From Halobacteriales archaeon QS_4_69_31 (GTDB lineage Archaea > Halobacteriota > Halobacteria > Halobacteriales > Haloarculaceae), in the NCBI GenBank assembly GCA_003021655.1, contig PXRP01000060.1:1-42838 (forward strand): 42,838 nt of DNA. Reading direction: 5' to 3'. The notes below the pieces were generated by a model. It was given only the letters and a program-made list of their open reading frames with translations. It was not told the DNA's origin and did no database searches. Below are positions 17,374-26,096 of this stretch, piece by piece. How positions within the stretch are numbered: position 1 is the stretch's first letter; each line of letters opens with the position of its first letter. Made by a program: the position numbers and the translations under genes.

Positions 17374-18312
17374 GGTCCCGACCGAGCAGACGTACTCGCC
17401 GGTGGCGACCTGGGGGAGCCGCCGGGTCCGCCAGAAGACGCCGCTGGAGTCGGCGGTCACCTCGGCTTTGACGCCGCCGAACGCGTCGGTCACCTCGAAG
17501 AGGACGTCCCCGCTGGAGACGCGTTCGCCGAGGGTGGGCTGGACGGTCACGAGCCCGCCCGCGGGAGCGCCGTACTGTTCGAAGCCGGTCGCGCGGGTCT
17601 GGGGGGAGCGGTCGGCGTCCCCGTCGAGGTAGCCGTAGTACCGGAGGACGTTGAACACGCCCTCGACGCCGGTCTGGACGGCCGACTCGTCCCAGCCGAC
17701 GCTCCCGCCCAGTTCGGGGTCGATGGTGGGGATCCCCTCGTCGGGGGCGGCGCGTGCCAGCTGGCCGTCCGGCCCTTTCTGGTCCAGGACGTAGCCACAG
17801 TCGAAGACCTTCGCGAGTTCGAGACAGGCGTCGTGGAGGCGGTGGCGCTGGCCACAGCGGACCCGGACCTCTTCTATCATTCGGGAGGTCGACCCCTGGT
17901 GGAGGTCGAGCACGAGGTCGGCCCGGGTCGCGATGTCGAAGGTGGCGGCGGCGATGCGCTCGGTGGTCGTGCCCGATTCGTCGCCGGGGTAGGCCCGGTT
18001 CATCTTCGTGTCGTCGACCGGGTTGCGGTGCTCGGCGACCTGGTAGGCGTGCCAGTTGACGACCCCGACCACGAGGACCGTCCCGGAGAGCGCCGCGGGG
18101 TCGAGTTGCGGGACGACGCGCTGGACGACGCCGACCCCGTTGAGTTCGTCGCCGTCGCTGGCGGCCTGGACGTACAGCGTGTCGCCGTCGTCCGCGCCGT
18201 TGATGACCGCGACGGGCAGCCCGATCTCCGTCCCGTCACGCGTCTCGCCGACCGGGAGACGGCCCGTGTCGACCGCCCCCGGCCCCGCGCTCGCCGTGCC
18301 GAGCGTCGTCAT
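17356..18312 (-). CDS. Succinylglutamate desuccinylase/aspartoacylase-family protein
   Basis: A 318-residue protein of the AstE/AspA group of M14-like zinc carboxylate hydrolases. Family marks are MNRAYPGDESG (104-114, usually NRxFPG) and LVLDLHQGS with zinc ligand His138. The N-terminal zinc motif, normally GxHGDE, reads ASDGDELNG, so the first histidine is Asp53 while Glu56 is kept. The last 80 residues (GGLVTVQPTLGERVSSGDVLFEV) form a biotinyl/lipoyl-like beta barrel common in the family. Substrate unknown. Divergent from the small membrane protein at 18423. Confidence 0.85.
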   Translation of the reverse strand: MTTLGTASAGPGAVDTGRLPVGETRDGTEIGLPVAVINGADDGDTLYVQAASDGDELNGVGVVQRVVPQLDPAALSGTVLVVGVVNWHAYQVAEHRNPVDDTKMNRAYPGDESGTTTERIAAATFDIATRADLVLDLHQGSTSRMIEEVRVRCGQRHRLHDACLELAKVFDCGYVLDQKGPDGQLARAAPDEGIPTIDPELGGSVGWDESAVQTGVEGVFNVLRYYGYLDGDADRSPQTRATGFEQYGAPAGGLVTVQPTLGERVSSGDVLFEVTDAFGGVKAEVTADSSGVFWRTRRLPQVATGEYVCSVGTDVDSY

Positions 18313-18422
18313 TACCCCAACTGGGGAACTGGCCCGTCTTTAGCGGTTCGATGTCCCCTCGCGGGCGGGCCCGCCCGGACCGCGATCGACGCGTCTTTGC
18401 CGCTGTGGCCGAAGCCTCGGGT

Positions 18423-18746
18423 ATGAGCGAGTCCGGAGCCGACGGGCCACGAACCCGCGACGCGGCGGCACCCGACGGGGACGTCCCGCTCGACGTCGAC
18501 CCGGACGCCGAGGGGCCGGCGGCGTTCGTGCAGGCGCTCCGGGTCCCGCGAAACGCCGCCGTCGGCGCCGCCGTCGGCGTCGGGTTCACGGCGCTGGTGT
18601 TTCTCGTCTTCGTCGTCCTGCCGGGGACGACCCGGTCGCCGCTGTGGTACGTGGGGCTTGGGTTCGTGCTCGCGCTCTCGGTGGCCGGGCTCGTCGCGTT
18701 CGTCCTGACGCTGGCGCGGGCGGTCCGGCTCTCGCGGACGCTGTGA
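18423..18746 (+). CDS. Two-TM haloarchaeal membrane protein
   Basis: A 107-residue protein from ATG 18423. The first 40 residues are acidic and probably disordered, followed by VPRNAAVGAAVGVGFTALVF and a second hydrophobic segment (LWYVGLGFVLALSVAGLVAF), so two membrane helices with a short loop. The C-terminus is basic (RAVRLSRTL). It resembles small haloarchaeal DUF proteins of unknown role. A GC-rich gap of 187 bp with inverted repeats of GGGGCCC/GGGCCCC type follows (about 18786-18828) and could form a hairpin. Confidence 0.7.
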   Translation: MSESGADGPRTRDAAAPDGDVPLDVDPDAEGPAAFVQALRVPRNAAVGAAVGVGFTALVFLVFVVLPGTTRSPLWYVGLGFVLALSVAGLVAFVLTLARAVRLSRTL

Positions 18747-18933
18747 GCGCCGCCGCGGCGGGCGAACCGACCACACGTCGAACGGGCCCCGCAGGGCCCC
18801 CGCCGAAACCGGGGGCTGGCCCCCGTTCGCGCGAGAAACGGTAGACGAATGTACACAAACGGGTCCGGTGACGCCGTACTCGTTCAACGCTGAACGGTAA
18901 CCCTTTTGGCTGGCCCTCCAGTACCGGCGTAGT

Positions 18934-20070
18934 ATGACTGACGAGCTACAGAAGGGACTCGAGGGGGTTCTGGTCGCCGAGTCGGGCCTCAGCATGATCG
19001 ACGGCGAGGCGGGGAAGCTCATCTATCGCGGCTACTCCATCGAGGACCTCGCACGCGGCGCGTCGTTCGAGGAGGTCATCTATCTGCTGTGGCACGGCCA
19101 CCTCCCCGACGGGACCGAGCTGGCGGCCTTCGAGCGCGAGATGGTCGCCGAGCGGGCGGTCGACGACGACGTCATGGGGACGGTCCGGGACCTCGCGGCG
19201 GCCGACGAGAACCCGATGGCCGCCCTGCGGACGGCCGTCTCGATGCTCTCGGCGTACGACGACGACGCCGACGCGGCGGCGACCGACACGGGGGCGACCC
19301 TCCGGAAGGGCCGGCGCATCACGGCAAAGATCCCGACGATCCTGGCGGCGTTCACCCGGCTTCGCGACGGGGACGAGCCCGTCGCCCCGCGCGAGGACCT
19401 CGGCCACGCCGCGAACTTCCTGTACATGCTCAACGGCGAGGAACCCGACGAGGTGCTCGCCGAGACGTTCGACATGGCCCTCGTGTTGCACGCCGACCAC
19501 GGGATCAACGCCTCGACGTTCTCGGCGATGGTCACCTCCTCGACGATGTCCGACCTCCACAGCGCCGTCGTCTCGGCCATCGGCACGCTCAAGGGCCCGC
19601 TCCACGGCGGCGCCAACCAGGACGTCATGCGGATGCTCGAGGAGGTCGACGACAGCGACCGCGACCCCATCGGGTGGGTCGAGAACGCCCTCTCGGAGGG
19701 GCGGCGCATCTCCGGGTTCGGCCACCGCGTCTACGACGTCAAGGACCCCCGCGCGAAGATCCTCGGCGAGCGCTCGAAGGAACTCGGCGAGGCCGCCGGC
19801 GACCTGCGCTGGTACGAGTACTCCACCGACATCGAGGCGTACATGGCCGACGAGAAGGGGCTGGCGCCCAACGTCGACTTCTACTCGGCCTCGACGTACT
19901 ACCAGATGGGGATCCCGGTCGACATCTACACCCCCATCTTCGCGATGAGCCGCGCCAGCGGCTGGATCGCACACGCCATGGAGTACGTCGAGGACAACCG
20001 CCTCATCCGACCCCGCGCACGCTACACCGGCCCCGATGACCAGAGGTTCGTCCCCCTCGACGAACGGTAG
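18934..20070 (+). CDS. gltA: Citrate synthase
   Basis: A 378-residue enzyme that condenses acetyl-CoA and oxaloacetate, the first step of the TCA cycle. Active-site residues are His224 (GPLHGGAN), His264 (GFGHRVY) and Asp315 (NVDFYS); HADHGIN at 186-192 binds oxaloacetate. The length matches archaeal type II-like short citrate synthases. ATG 18934 lies about 30 bp after CCCTTTTGGC, a weak TATA box. Transcribed alone; a 27-bp repeat array lies in the gap behind it. Confidence 0.97.
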   Translation: MTDELQKGLEGVLVAESGLSMIDGEAGKLIYRGYSIEDLARGASFEEVIYLLWHGHLPDGTELAAFEREMVAERAVDDDVMGTVRDLAAADENPMAALRTAVSMLSAYDDDADAAATDTGATLRKGRRITAKIPTILAAFTRLRDGDEPVAPREDLGHAANFLYMLNGEEPDEVLAETFDMALVLHADHGINASTFSAMVTSSTMSDLHSAVVSAIGTLKGPLHGGANQDVMRMLEEVDDSDRDPIGWVENALSEGRRISGFGHRVYDVKDPRAKILGERSKELGEAAGDLRWYEYSTDIEAYMADEKGLAPNVDFYSASTYYQMGIPVDIYTPIFAMSRASGWIAHAMEYVEDNRLIRPRARYTGPDDQRFVPLDER

Positions 20071-20083
20071 GGAGGAGACGGTA

Positions 20084-20190
20084 GCCGACGGGGAGGCGAC
20101 GGCATCGTCCGCCGACGGGGAGGCGACGGCATCGTCCGCCGACGGGGAGGCGACGGCATCGTCCGCCGACGGGGAGGCGACGGCATCGTG
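20084..20190. repeat. Tandem array, about 3.9 copies of a 27-bp unit
   Basis: Units begin at 20084, 20111, 20138 and 20165 and read GCCGACGGGGAGGCGACGGC then ATCGTCC. The first three are identical and the last ends one or two bases early. A degenerate partial unit precedes at about 20071. The array nearly fills the 148-bp gap between the stops of gltA and the convergent epimerase gene. Unit length is a multiple of three, but no credible gene uses it. Confidence 0.95.
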
Positions 20191-20218
20191 ACGGGGAAGG
20201 GGACTGACGGTCCGGCGG

Positions 20219-21178
20219 TCAGACCAGTTCGAGCCCGTGTTCCTTGCGGAGGGTGTTGATGTACTGGCGAAAGCCCGTTTCCAGGTCGTACTCGGCCTCG
20301 TAGCCCAGGTCCCGCCGGGCCGCGGTCGTATCGAGGGTCTGGGTCCAGGGGAGGTCGCCCTCGTCGGAGACGGTCAGGTCGGCATCGGGGAGGATCGACC
20401 GGACGGTTTCGGCGGCCTCGCGGACGGTGGCCGTGACGCCGCCGACGTTGTAGACGCGCTGGCCGAGGCTGGCGTCGGGGACGAACGCCGCCTTCCGGAA
20501 CGCCTGCGCGATGTCGTGGGCGTGGTGCCAGTCGATGACCTGGTCGCCGTACTCCACCGCGAAAGGCTCGCCCAGCGCGGGTTTCTCGACGATGTTCGCG
20601 AGGAACGCCGACCCACCGGTCTCCCGGTAGGGGCCGTACGCGACGGTCGGTCGCAGGGCCACGAGCGAGAGGCCGTAGTCCTGTGCGTAGACGCGGGCCT
20701 GGTGTTCGTTGTACTCCTTGGTCGCCCCGTAGAGGGTGTCCGGGCCGAGAAGCGTCTCCTCGTCGACATCGCCGTCGTAGTTGTCCGGGGGCGCGTACAC
20801 CGCGGAACTGGACGCCCAGGCGACCCGCTGGACCTGGTCGTCGAGGGTCCGTGCCGCTTCGAGGACGTTGTTCGTCCCGAGGACGTTCACGGTCAGCGCC
20901 CCGCGGGGGTCCTCGCGCGCGGCGTTGGTCAGCAGTGCCGCCAGGTGGACGACCCGGGTCGCGCCGGTCTCCCGTATCGAGCGGACGACGTCGGTCGGGT
21001 CGGTGACGTCGCCCCGCCGGACGGTCACCTCGTCGGCGACGCCGAGCTTCGCGAGGATGCCCTCGTCCGTCGAGAGGTCGTAGGCCACCACGTCGTGGCC
21101 CGCCTCGACCAGCTCCGCCGCGACGTACGACCCCAGAAAGCCAGTCCCGCCGGTGACGAACACGGTGTGGTGTGTCAT
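20219..21178 (-). CDS. NAD-dependent epimerase/dehydratase (extended SDR)
   Basis: A 319-residue extended short-chain dehydrogenase. The NAD-binding motif is VTGGTGFLGSYVA (8-20), with Asp39 after the second strand (VAYDLS) indicating NAD(H). The catalytic triad is SSSAVY plus YGATK. RPTVAYGPYRETGG and the C-terminal DLGYEAEYDLETGFRQYI fit nucleotide-sugar epimerases. It may act in sugar-nucleotide synthesis for surface glycans, but no neighbouring glycan genes support this. Divergent from the Taw2-like gene, with 92 bp between starts. Confidence 0.88.
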   Translation of the reverse strand: MTHHTVFVTGGTGFLGSYVAAELVEAGHDVVAYDLSTDEGILAKLGVADEVTVRRGDVTDPTDVVRSIRETGATRVVHLAALLTNAAREDPRGALTVNVLGTNNVLEAARTLDDQVQRVAWASSSAVYAPPDNYDGDVDEETLLGPDTLYGATKEYNEHQARVYAQDYGLSLVALRPTVAYGPYRETGGSAFLANIVEKPALGEPFAVEYGDQVIDWHHAHDIAQAFRKAAFVPDASLGQRVYNVGGVTATVREAAETVRSILPDADLTVSDEGDLPWTQTLDTTAARRDLGYEAEYDLETGFRQYINTLRKEHGLELV

Positions 21179-21270
21179 CTATTGGCAAAGTGAGGGCGAG
21201 CGCGGGCAAAAAGTTTGTGCGCGCCCCGGAAGGGAAACCGTTTCCTGGGGCGGGCGCCAGATGGGTGACG

Positions 21271-22302
21271 ATGACGGGAACCGACGACCGGGGGCTCGCG
21301 GCCGTCGTCGAAAAGCCCGAGACGGGGGCGGCCATCGAGCGGTTGCGCGCCGAGGGCGTCTACGACGACGACCGCGCGGTCCGGGCGTTCGACGCCGACA
21401 CCGTCGCCGTCCCGGTGACCGAGCCGCCGGAGACGGAGGTGGTGCGGGTCGTCCGGCAGGTCGGCGAGCCGCGGGTCCGGGGGCTGGACGACCACCTCCG
21501 GGAGCGGGGCTGGACCGACGAGGAGACCGAGCGGGCGCCCGCCTCGTGGGCCGTGCTGGGGTCGGTCGTCCTCGTCGACGTCGAGGACACTCCCCGTCCC
21601 GGTGAGGTGGGCGAGGCGTTGCTGGCCCTGCACGGGTCGGCCGACACCGTCCTCGCGCGCCGCGGTATCGACGGCCCCCACCGCGAACCGGATGTCGAGG
21701 TCATCGCCGGCGCGGGCGACACCGAGACGGTCCACACCGAACACGGGACGCGGTACGCGATGGACCTCTCGCGGGTGATGTTCTCGCCGGGGAACAAGGC
21801 CGAGCGCACGCGGATGGGCGAGGTCGTCGCCGCCGGCGAGCGCGTCGTCGACATGTTCGCGGGGATCGGCTACTTCACGCTCCCGATGGCCCGGGCGGGC
21901 GCGGACGTGACGGCCATCGAGCGCAACCCCGACGCGTTCCGGTACCTCCTGGAGAACGTCCGGCTCAACGACGTGGAGGGGCGGGTCCAGCCCTACCGGG
22001 CCGACTGCCGGGACGTCCTCGAACGGCTCGACGGCGGGACGGACGTCACCGCCGACCGGGTGGTGATGGGCCACTACGACGCCCACGAGTACCTCGACAG
22101 CGCGCTGGGGGCGCTCGAACACGGCGGGGTCGTCCACCTCCACGAGGCGACGCCGGAGCCGCTGGTCTTCGACCGCCCGGTCGAGCGACTGCGGGCGGCG
22201 GCCGGCGAGCGGGACCGCGAGGTGGACGTCCTGGCGACGCGGCGGGTCAAAACCTACAGCGAGGGGGTCGCCCACGTCGTCGTCGACGCCCGCGTCTCGT
22301 AA
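21271..22302 (+). CDS. taw2: Taw2-like tRNA wyosine enzyme (class I SAM-dependent)
   Basis: A 343-residue protein with an N-terminal domain and a class I SAM-binding domain. The motif FSPGNKAERTRM (171-182) is followed by VVDMFAGIGYFTLPMA (192-207). The IGYFTLP form is typical of Taw2/Tyw2 aminocarboxypropyl transferases, while the related Trm5 m1G37 methyltransferase usually has VGPF and an NxP catalytic motif; here the corresponding stretch is VVMGHYDAHEYL. Taw2 moves the 3-amino-3-carboxypropyl group of SAM to the wyosine precursor at G37 of tRNA-Phe. Trm5 remains possible. ATG 21271 was chosen over in-frame upstream codons without similarity. Confidence 0.8.
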   Translation: MTGTDDRGLAAVVEKPETGAAIERLRAEGVYDDDRAVRAFDADTVAVPVTEPPETEVVRVVRQVGEPRVRGLDDHLRERGWTDEETERAPASWAVLGSVVLVDVEDTPRPGEVGEALLALHGSADTVLARRGIDGPHREPDVEVIAGAGDTETVHTEHGTRYAMDLSRVMFSPGNKAERTRMGEVVAAGERVVDMFAGIGYFTLPMARAGADVTAIERNPDAFRYLLENVRLNDVEGRVQPYRADCRDVLERLDGGTDVTADRVVMGHYDAHEYLDSALGALEHGGVVHLHEATPEPLVFDRPVERLRAAAGERDREVDVLATRRVKTYSEGVAHVVVDARVS

Positions 22303-22317
22303 CGATGATACTCGGAC

Positions 22318-22333
22318 CCAAGCAGTTTTAACC
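22318..22333 (+). promoter_or_regulatory. TATA box of the 22357 gene
   Basis: AGCAGTTTTAACC ends about 25 bp before the ATG at 22357, the spacing of a leaderless haloarchaeal transcript. Confidence 0.5.
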
Positions 22334-22356
22334 TCCGGGCGGGGAAGGGACGGTAC

Positions 22357-22638
22357 ATGCGACCGGGGCCGTACGAGCGCGTCCTCGAGACCCTCGAGGA
22401 CCTGGACGCGCGTCTCGCAGGACTGGAAGTCGGCTATTCCGAGGAGAACGCCACGGCGGCCCGGGACCGCGTCGAGGACTTAGGCGAGTTCTTCGAGACC
22501 GACCCCGAGGCGTTCGTCGGTCTCCGGGAGGCCGTCGAGACCCTCGTCGAGACCCAGGACTCGGCCCACGCCGCGACTGCCAAGGAACACGCCGACGCGC
22601 TCAAGCGGCAGGTCCGCGCCCGGATCGACGAGGAGTAG
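22357..22638 (+). CDS. Small helical haloarchaeal protein
   Basis: A 93-residue acidic protein that is almost wholly helical by eye, with heptad-like leucines (YERVLETLEDLDARLAGLE, then LREAVETLVETQDSAHAA). It may form a coiled coil. No enzyme motif, membrane segment or signal peptide is present and I do not recognise the family. It has its own TATA box. Its TAG stop abuts the stop of the convergent ligase gene, together forming TAGCTA. Confidence 0.7.
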   Translation: MRPGPYERVLETLEDLDARLAGLEVGYSEENATAARDRVEDLGEFFETDPEAFVGLREAVETLVETQDSAHAATAKEHADALKRQVRARIDEE

Positions 22639-24147
22639 CTACAGCCAGTCGACGAACGTCCCATCGAGGAGCGTCGCCCGCTGCTGGGTGACGTAGGTCG
22701 ACTGCATCCCCCAGATAGCTTCGGGCAGAGGGACCGCCTCGTCGACGGCCGCGGCGACGTGGTCGTGTTTCCAGCGCGCGGGCGTTATCCGGCGGTCGGC
22801 CCGCTCGCGGAGCGGTCGGACGTACCGCCGGGCCCCCTCGGTCGAGAGCCCCCGCTGTTCGAGCCCCTCGCGGGCGGCCTCAAAGAGTTCGCCGTAGATC
22901 CGGTCGAGCGACGTCGTCTCGGTGCCGTCGTTGGTGATCCACGTGATGTCGGCCCGGAGCCCCTCGCGGCTGGCCGCGTAAAAGTTCTCGCGGGCGCGCT
23001 CCCAGTCGAGGGCCCGCACCGGGTGTTCGAGGCGGGGGAGCGTCTCCATCAGCCCGGCGAAGACCGCCTGGAAACTGACGGCGTCCCTGAGCGTCGGCTG
23101 GGCCGGCAGGGGTCTAAACTCGATGCGCGCGTTGGCCCCGGAGCGGGTAGCGCCGTCGAACACCGGGCGCACCCACCGCCAGTAGCTGCCGTGTTTGTGC
23201 CGGAAGTGCGCGAACGCGTCGTCGAAGCGGCCGCTGCGCTCGACGTTCATCGGGACGATACACTCGTCGTCGACGACGGCGTCGATGGCGTCGTCGACCG
23301 TCCCGAAGTCCGGCGGGAAGCGGACCTTGCCGTCCCCGTCGACCGGGTTCAGGGCGTCCTCGAAGACGGTGGTCCGGTGTTCCATCCAGGCGTCGGCGAC
23401 GACCTCCTCGTCGGGGGCGTCGTCGTAGAGGTCCGGCGGGAAAAACGGCGAGTTGACCCCCAGCGCGAGCAGTGGAGCCGCGAGCCGGAGCGCGTAGGCG
23501 AAGTACTCGGGCAGGTCGGGGGCGTGGGGGACCTGGTAGTGGGGCTGGATCGACGTGATGAGGCTCTCGGGCATGACCGTCTCGGCCGACAGCGAGACGT
23601 GGGGCGCCTCGACCCGCATGCCCGCGGGGTAGTCGGTGTTGGCCATCGCGTGGTAGCGGACGGCGTCGGACATGTCGGTCGCGATGCGGATCCCGTCGTC
23701 CTCGACGGAGTCACAGAGGTAGTCAGTGGCCGTCTCGCCGCGGGGCGGGACCGTCCACAGGCCGTCGCTGACAAGGCTGATGTCGTCGGCGGCCAGCCGC
23801 TCCTGGGCGGGCGCGAGGTTGGCCTTCAGCTCCCGTTCCTGGGCGGCCAGCCCGTGCTGGTTCAGCGGCTGGGGGCTGGTCTGCATCTCGGCGTTGTGGA
23901 GGCCGAGCTCCTTCTCGAAGCCGACAAGCTCCAGAAGGTGGCGCGGGACGCGCCTGAGCGCGCCGGTCCGGGCGTCGACGGCGTACAGTTCGAGTTCGAG
24001 CCCCACGATGGCCTCTGCGTTGTCGAACGTGCCGTCGCGGACGGCCGCCTTCAGCGCCTCGGCCTCCTCGGCGACCTTCCGCTCGAACTCGTCGCCGTCG
24101 ACGGCCAGCACCTCGCGGACCCTCGCGGCGAGCTCCGACCCTGACAT
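22639..24147 (-). CDS. GCS2-type carboxylate-amine ligase (glutamate-cysteine ligase family), copy A
   Basis: A 502-residue protein from ATG 24147 (MSGSELAAR). The fold marks of the glutamate-cysteine ligase 2 superfamily are IVGLELELYAVD (the Glu-rich metal strand), ELGLHNAEMQTSP, SIQPHYQVPHA, LLALGVNSPFFPPD, RIEFRPLPAQPT and a closing DWL. These proteins join a carboxylate to an amine using ATP. Haloarchaea use gamma-glutamylcysteine as a main thiol, but this family is longer than the short GshA known to me, so the substrate is open. A paralogue is transcribed divergently from the same 89-bp gap. Confidence 0.82.
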   Translation of the reverse strand: MSGSELAARVREVLAVDGDEFERKVAEEAEALKAAVRDGTFDNAEAIVGLELELYAVDARTGALRRVPRHLLELVGFEKELGLHNAEMQTSPQPLNQHGLAAQERELKANLAPAQERLAADDISLVSDGLWTVPPRGETATDYLCDSVEDDGIRIATDMSDAVRYHAMANTDYPAGMRVEAPHVSLSAETVMPESLITSIQPHYQVPHAPDLPEYFAYALRLAAPLLALGVNSPFFPPDLYDDAPDEEVVADAWMEHRTTVFEDALNPVDGDGKVRFPPDFGTVDDAIDAVVDDECIVPMNVERSGRFDDAFAHFRHKHGSYWRWVRPVFDGATRSGANARIEFRPLPAQPTLRDAVSFQAVFAGLMETLPRLEHPVRALDWERARENFYAASREGLRADITWITNDGTETTSLDRIYGELFEAAREGLEQRGLSTEGARRYVRPLRERADRRITPARWKHDHVAAAVDEAVPLPEAIWGMQSTYVTQQRATLLDGTFVDWL

Positions 24148-24236
24148 ACTCCCCCGTTCGGCCGCCACCGTATTTGAAAGGCGTGCCACGGTGGCGGTCG
24201 AAATCGTTTTTCGGGGCGGCCCCTAGCCGAAAGGCA
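24148..24236. promoter_or_regulatory. Shared divergent promoter region of the two GCS2-type genes
   Basis: Only 89 bp separates the two start codons. ATCGTTTTTCGGG (24203-24215) sits about 25 bp before the plus-strand ATG at 24237. On the minus strand CTTTCAAATACGG (plus 24169-24181) is about 25 bp before ATG 24147. Both transcripts would be leaderless with promoters close to back to back. Confidence 0.55.
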
Positions 24237-26021
24237 ATGACCGACCACGCGGTGCTGGTGCGACGGGCGCTGTCGGCGGAGACGGCGGGGGAGTTCGACC
24301 GCCGGGTGGACGAACAGGGGCGGCGACTGACCGACGCCATCGAGGCCGGGACCTTCGACAACGACGCCGTCACCGTCGGGCTCGAACTCGAACTGTACGC
24401 CGTCGACGGGGACGGCCGGCTGGCCGAACTCCCGGCGGACGTCTTCGAGGGACCGGCCGCGAAGGAACTGGGCGTCCACAACGCCGAACTCAACACCGCG
24501 CCGTCGCGCCTGGACGACGACGGCATCCGCGACCAGGCCGAGGCCATCGCGGCCGACCTGGCCGCGACCCGCGAGCGCGCCCGCGAACACGGCCTCGACG
24601 TCGTGCTGGACGCCATGTGGACGGTCCCGCCGGCCGGGGGAACCGACGCCTACCTCGACGACATCACGGTCGACCGCGGCGGCGCGACCGACGAGTGGGA
24701 CAGTGGCGAGGACAGCGACAGGGGCGACGCCAGCGGTGAGAGCGACGACAGCGGTGTGGGCGACACCAGCAGTGTGGACGGCACCGACGACGGCGGGCGG
24801 TCCGCGGGGGCCGACAGGTCGCGGGTCGTGCCCGGCCCCGGCGAGGGCGACCCGGTCGTGTTCGCCCGGAACATGCGCCAGGACCCGCGGTACGCGGCCC
24901 TGGACAACGCGGCGCTCGGGCGGGCGGGGGGCATCCTCGACCTGTCGGTGCCCGGGGGCGAGCGCTCGTTCCGGACGATCCTCTTCGAGTCGCTGGCCAC
25001 CTCGATCCAGCCCCACGTCCAGGTGCCCGACGCGTCGGCGTTCCCCCGGTATCACAACCTCGCCGTGCGGACGCTCGGGCCGGTGCTCGCCCTGGCGACG
25101 AACTCCCCGTTTCTGCCCGCGGACTGCTACGACGCCGACCCCGAGCGCGTCGTCGAGGAAGGCCACCACGAACTCCGGGTCGCGGCCTTCGAGCAGGCGA
25201 TGAACCGGGGATTCCGGAAGGTCCGCGTCCCCGCCGACCTCGACGCCGCGACCGACGCCGTCGACCACGTCGTCGCCGACGACACCTACGGCCCGTTCCT
25301 CCACGAGTGGCTCGACGAGGGGGCAAACGGCGGGGGCGGCGACGATACCGGAGTGGACCCGGCCGAGGGGGACCGAGAGACGAGCGACCGAGAGCCGAGC
25401 GACACGGAGGCGAGCAGTGCGGACGACACCGGCCTCGGGGACTGCTGGGAGTTCGAGTACAAGCGCGGGAGCTTCTGGCGGTGGGTCCGCGGGGTGGCCC
25501 GTGGCGACGCGGTCGAGGGGGCCTGCGACGAGCGCTCGCTCCGGGTCGAGTACCGCCCGCTGCCGACCCAGCCGACGGTCCGGGACGTGGTCGGGTTCCA
25601 GGTGCTGACCGCCGGCCTGCTCCACGGGCTCGCGGCCGCCGACCACCCCCTGTGTGAGTTGCCGTGGGACGACGCCGAGCGGAGTTTCTACGCGGCCGTC
25701 GAGGACGGCCTGGCCGCGGACCTGGCGTGGGTCACCGCCGACGGCGAGTACACGACCGACAGCGACGCGGTCTTCGCGGAGGTGTTCGCCCACGCGCGCC
25801 GCGGTCTCGACGACCAGGGCGTCTCACGGTCCGTCCGGGAGCGGTACCTCGACCCGCTGGAGGCCCGGTGGGAACGGGGCACCACGCCGAGCATGTGGAA
25901 GCGCCGCCGCGTCCGGGCGGCGCTGGCCGACGGCGCCGACCTCGCCGGCGCGCTCGCCCGGATGCAACGCGAGTACGCCGCGCTGAGCCGCGAGCACGAG
26001 ACGTTCGTCGACTGGCTGTAG
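24237..26021 (+). CDS. GCS2-type carboxylate-amine ligase, copy B with two acidic inserts
   Basis: A 594-residue paralogue of the divergent gene. Shared marks are TVGLELELYAVDG, ELGVHNAELNTAPS, SIQPHVQVPDA, LALATNSPFLPADCYD, RVEYRPLPTQPT and the identical final FVDWL. It is about 90 residues longer because of two low-complexity inserts rich in Asp, Ser, Gly and Thr at roughly 147-200 and 360-402, which probably loop out of the fold. The inserts look like repeat-driven expansion (GDDSGVGD-type). The divergence of the inserts against the conserved core suggests an old duplication with relaxed loops in this copy. Confidence 0.82.
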   Translation: MTDHAVLVRRALSAETAGEFDRRVDEQGRRLTDAIEAGTFDNDAVTVGLELELYAVDGDGRLAELPADVFEGPAAKELGVHNAELNTAPSRLDDDGIRDQAEAIAADLAATRERAREHGLDVVLDAMWTVPPAGGTDAYLDDITVDRGGATDEWDSGEDSDRGDASGESDDSGVGDTSSVDGTDDGGRSAGADRSRVVPGPGEGDPVVFARNMRQDPRYAALDNAALGRAGGILDLSVPGGERSFRTILFESLATSIQPHVQVPDASAFPRYHNLAVRTLGPVLALATNSPFLPADCYDADPERVVEEGHHELRVAAFEQAMNRGFRKVRVPADLDAATDAVDHVVADDTYGPFLHEWLDEGANGGGGDDTGVDPAEGDRETSDREPSDTEASSADDTGLGDCWEFEYKRGSFWRWVRGVARGDAVEGACDERSLRVEYRPLPTQPTVRDVVGFQVLTAGLLHGLAAADHPLCELPWDDAERSFYAAVEDGLAADLAWVTADGEYTTDSDAVFAEVFAHARRGLDDQGVSRSVRERYLDPLEARWERGTTPSMWKRRRVRAALADGADLAGALARMQREYAALSREHETFVDWL

Positions 26022-26096
26022 CGCGCGCGAGCCACGCGCCGCCGCTCGCGACCGACTGGACGAACTGCCGCCTTACGTTCGTCATATTTGGGCGCC

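Noticed and set aside
18780-18830. Rho-independent terminator behind the two-TM protein gene
   Set aside because: GC-rich inverted repeats are present but without the T-run expected for archaeal termination, and such repeats arise easily at this GC content.
20084-20190. Repeat protein on the minus strand with MPSPPRRRT units
   Set aside because: The frame arises only from the 27-bp repeat and runs into the epimerase gene antisense; there is no independent support.
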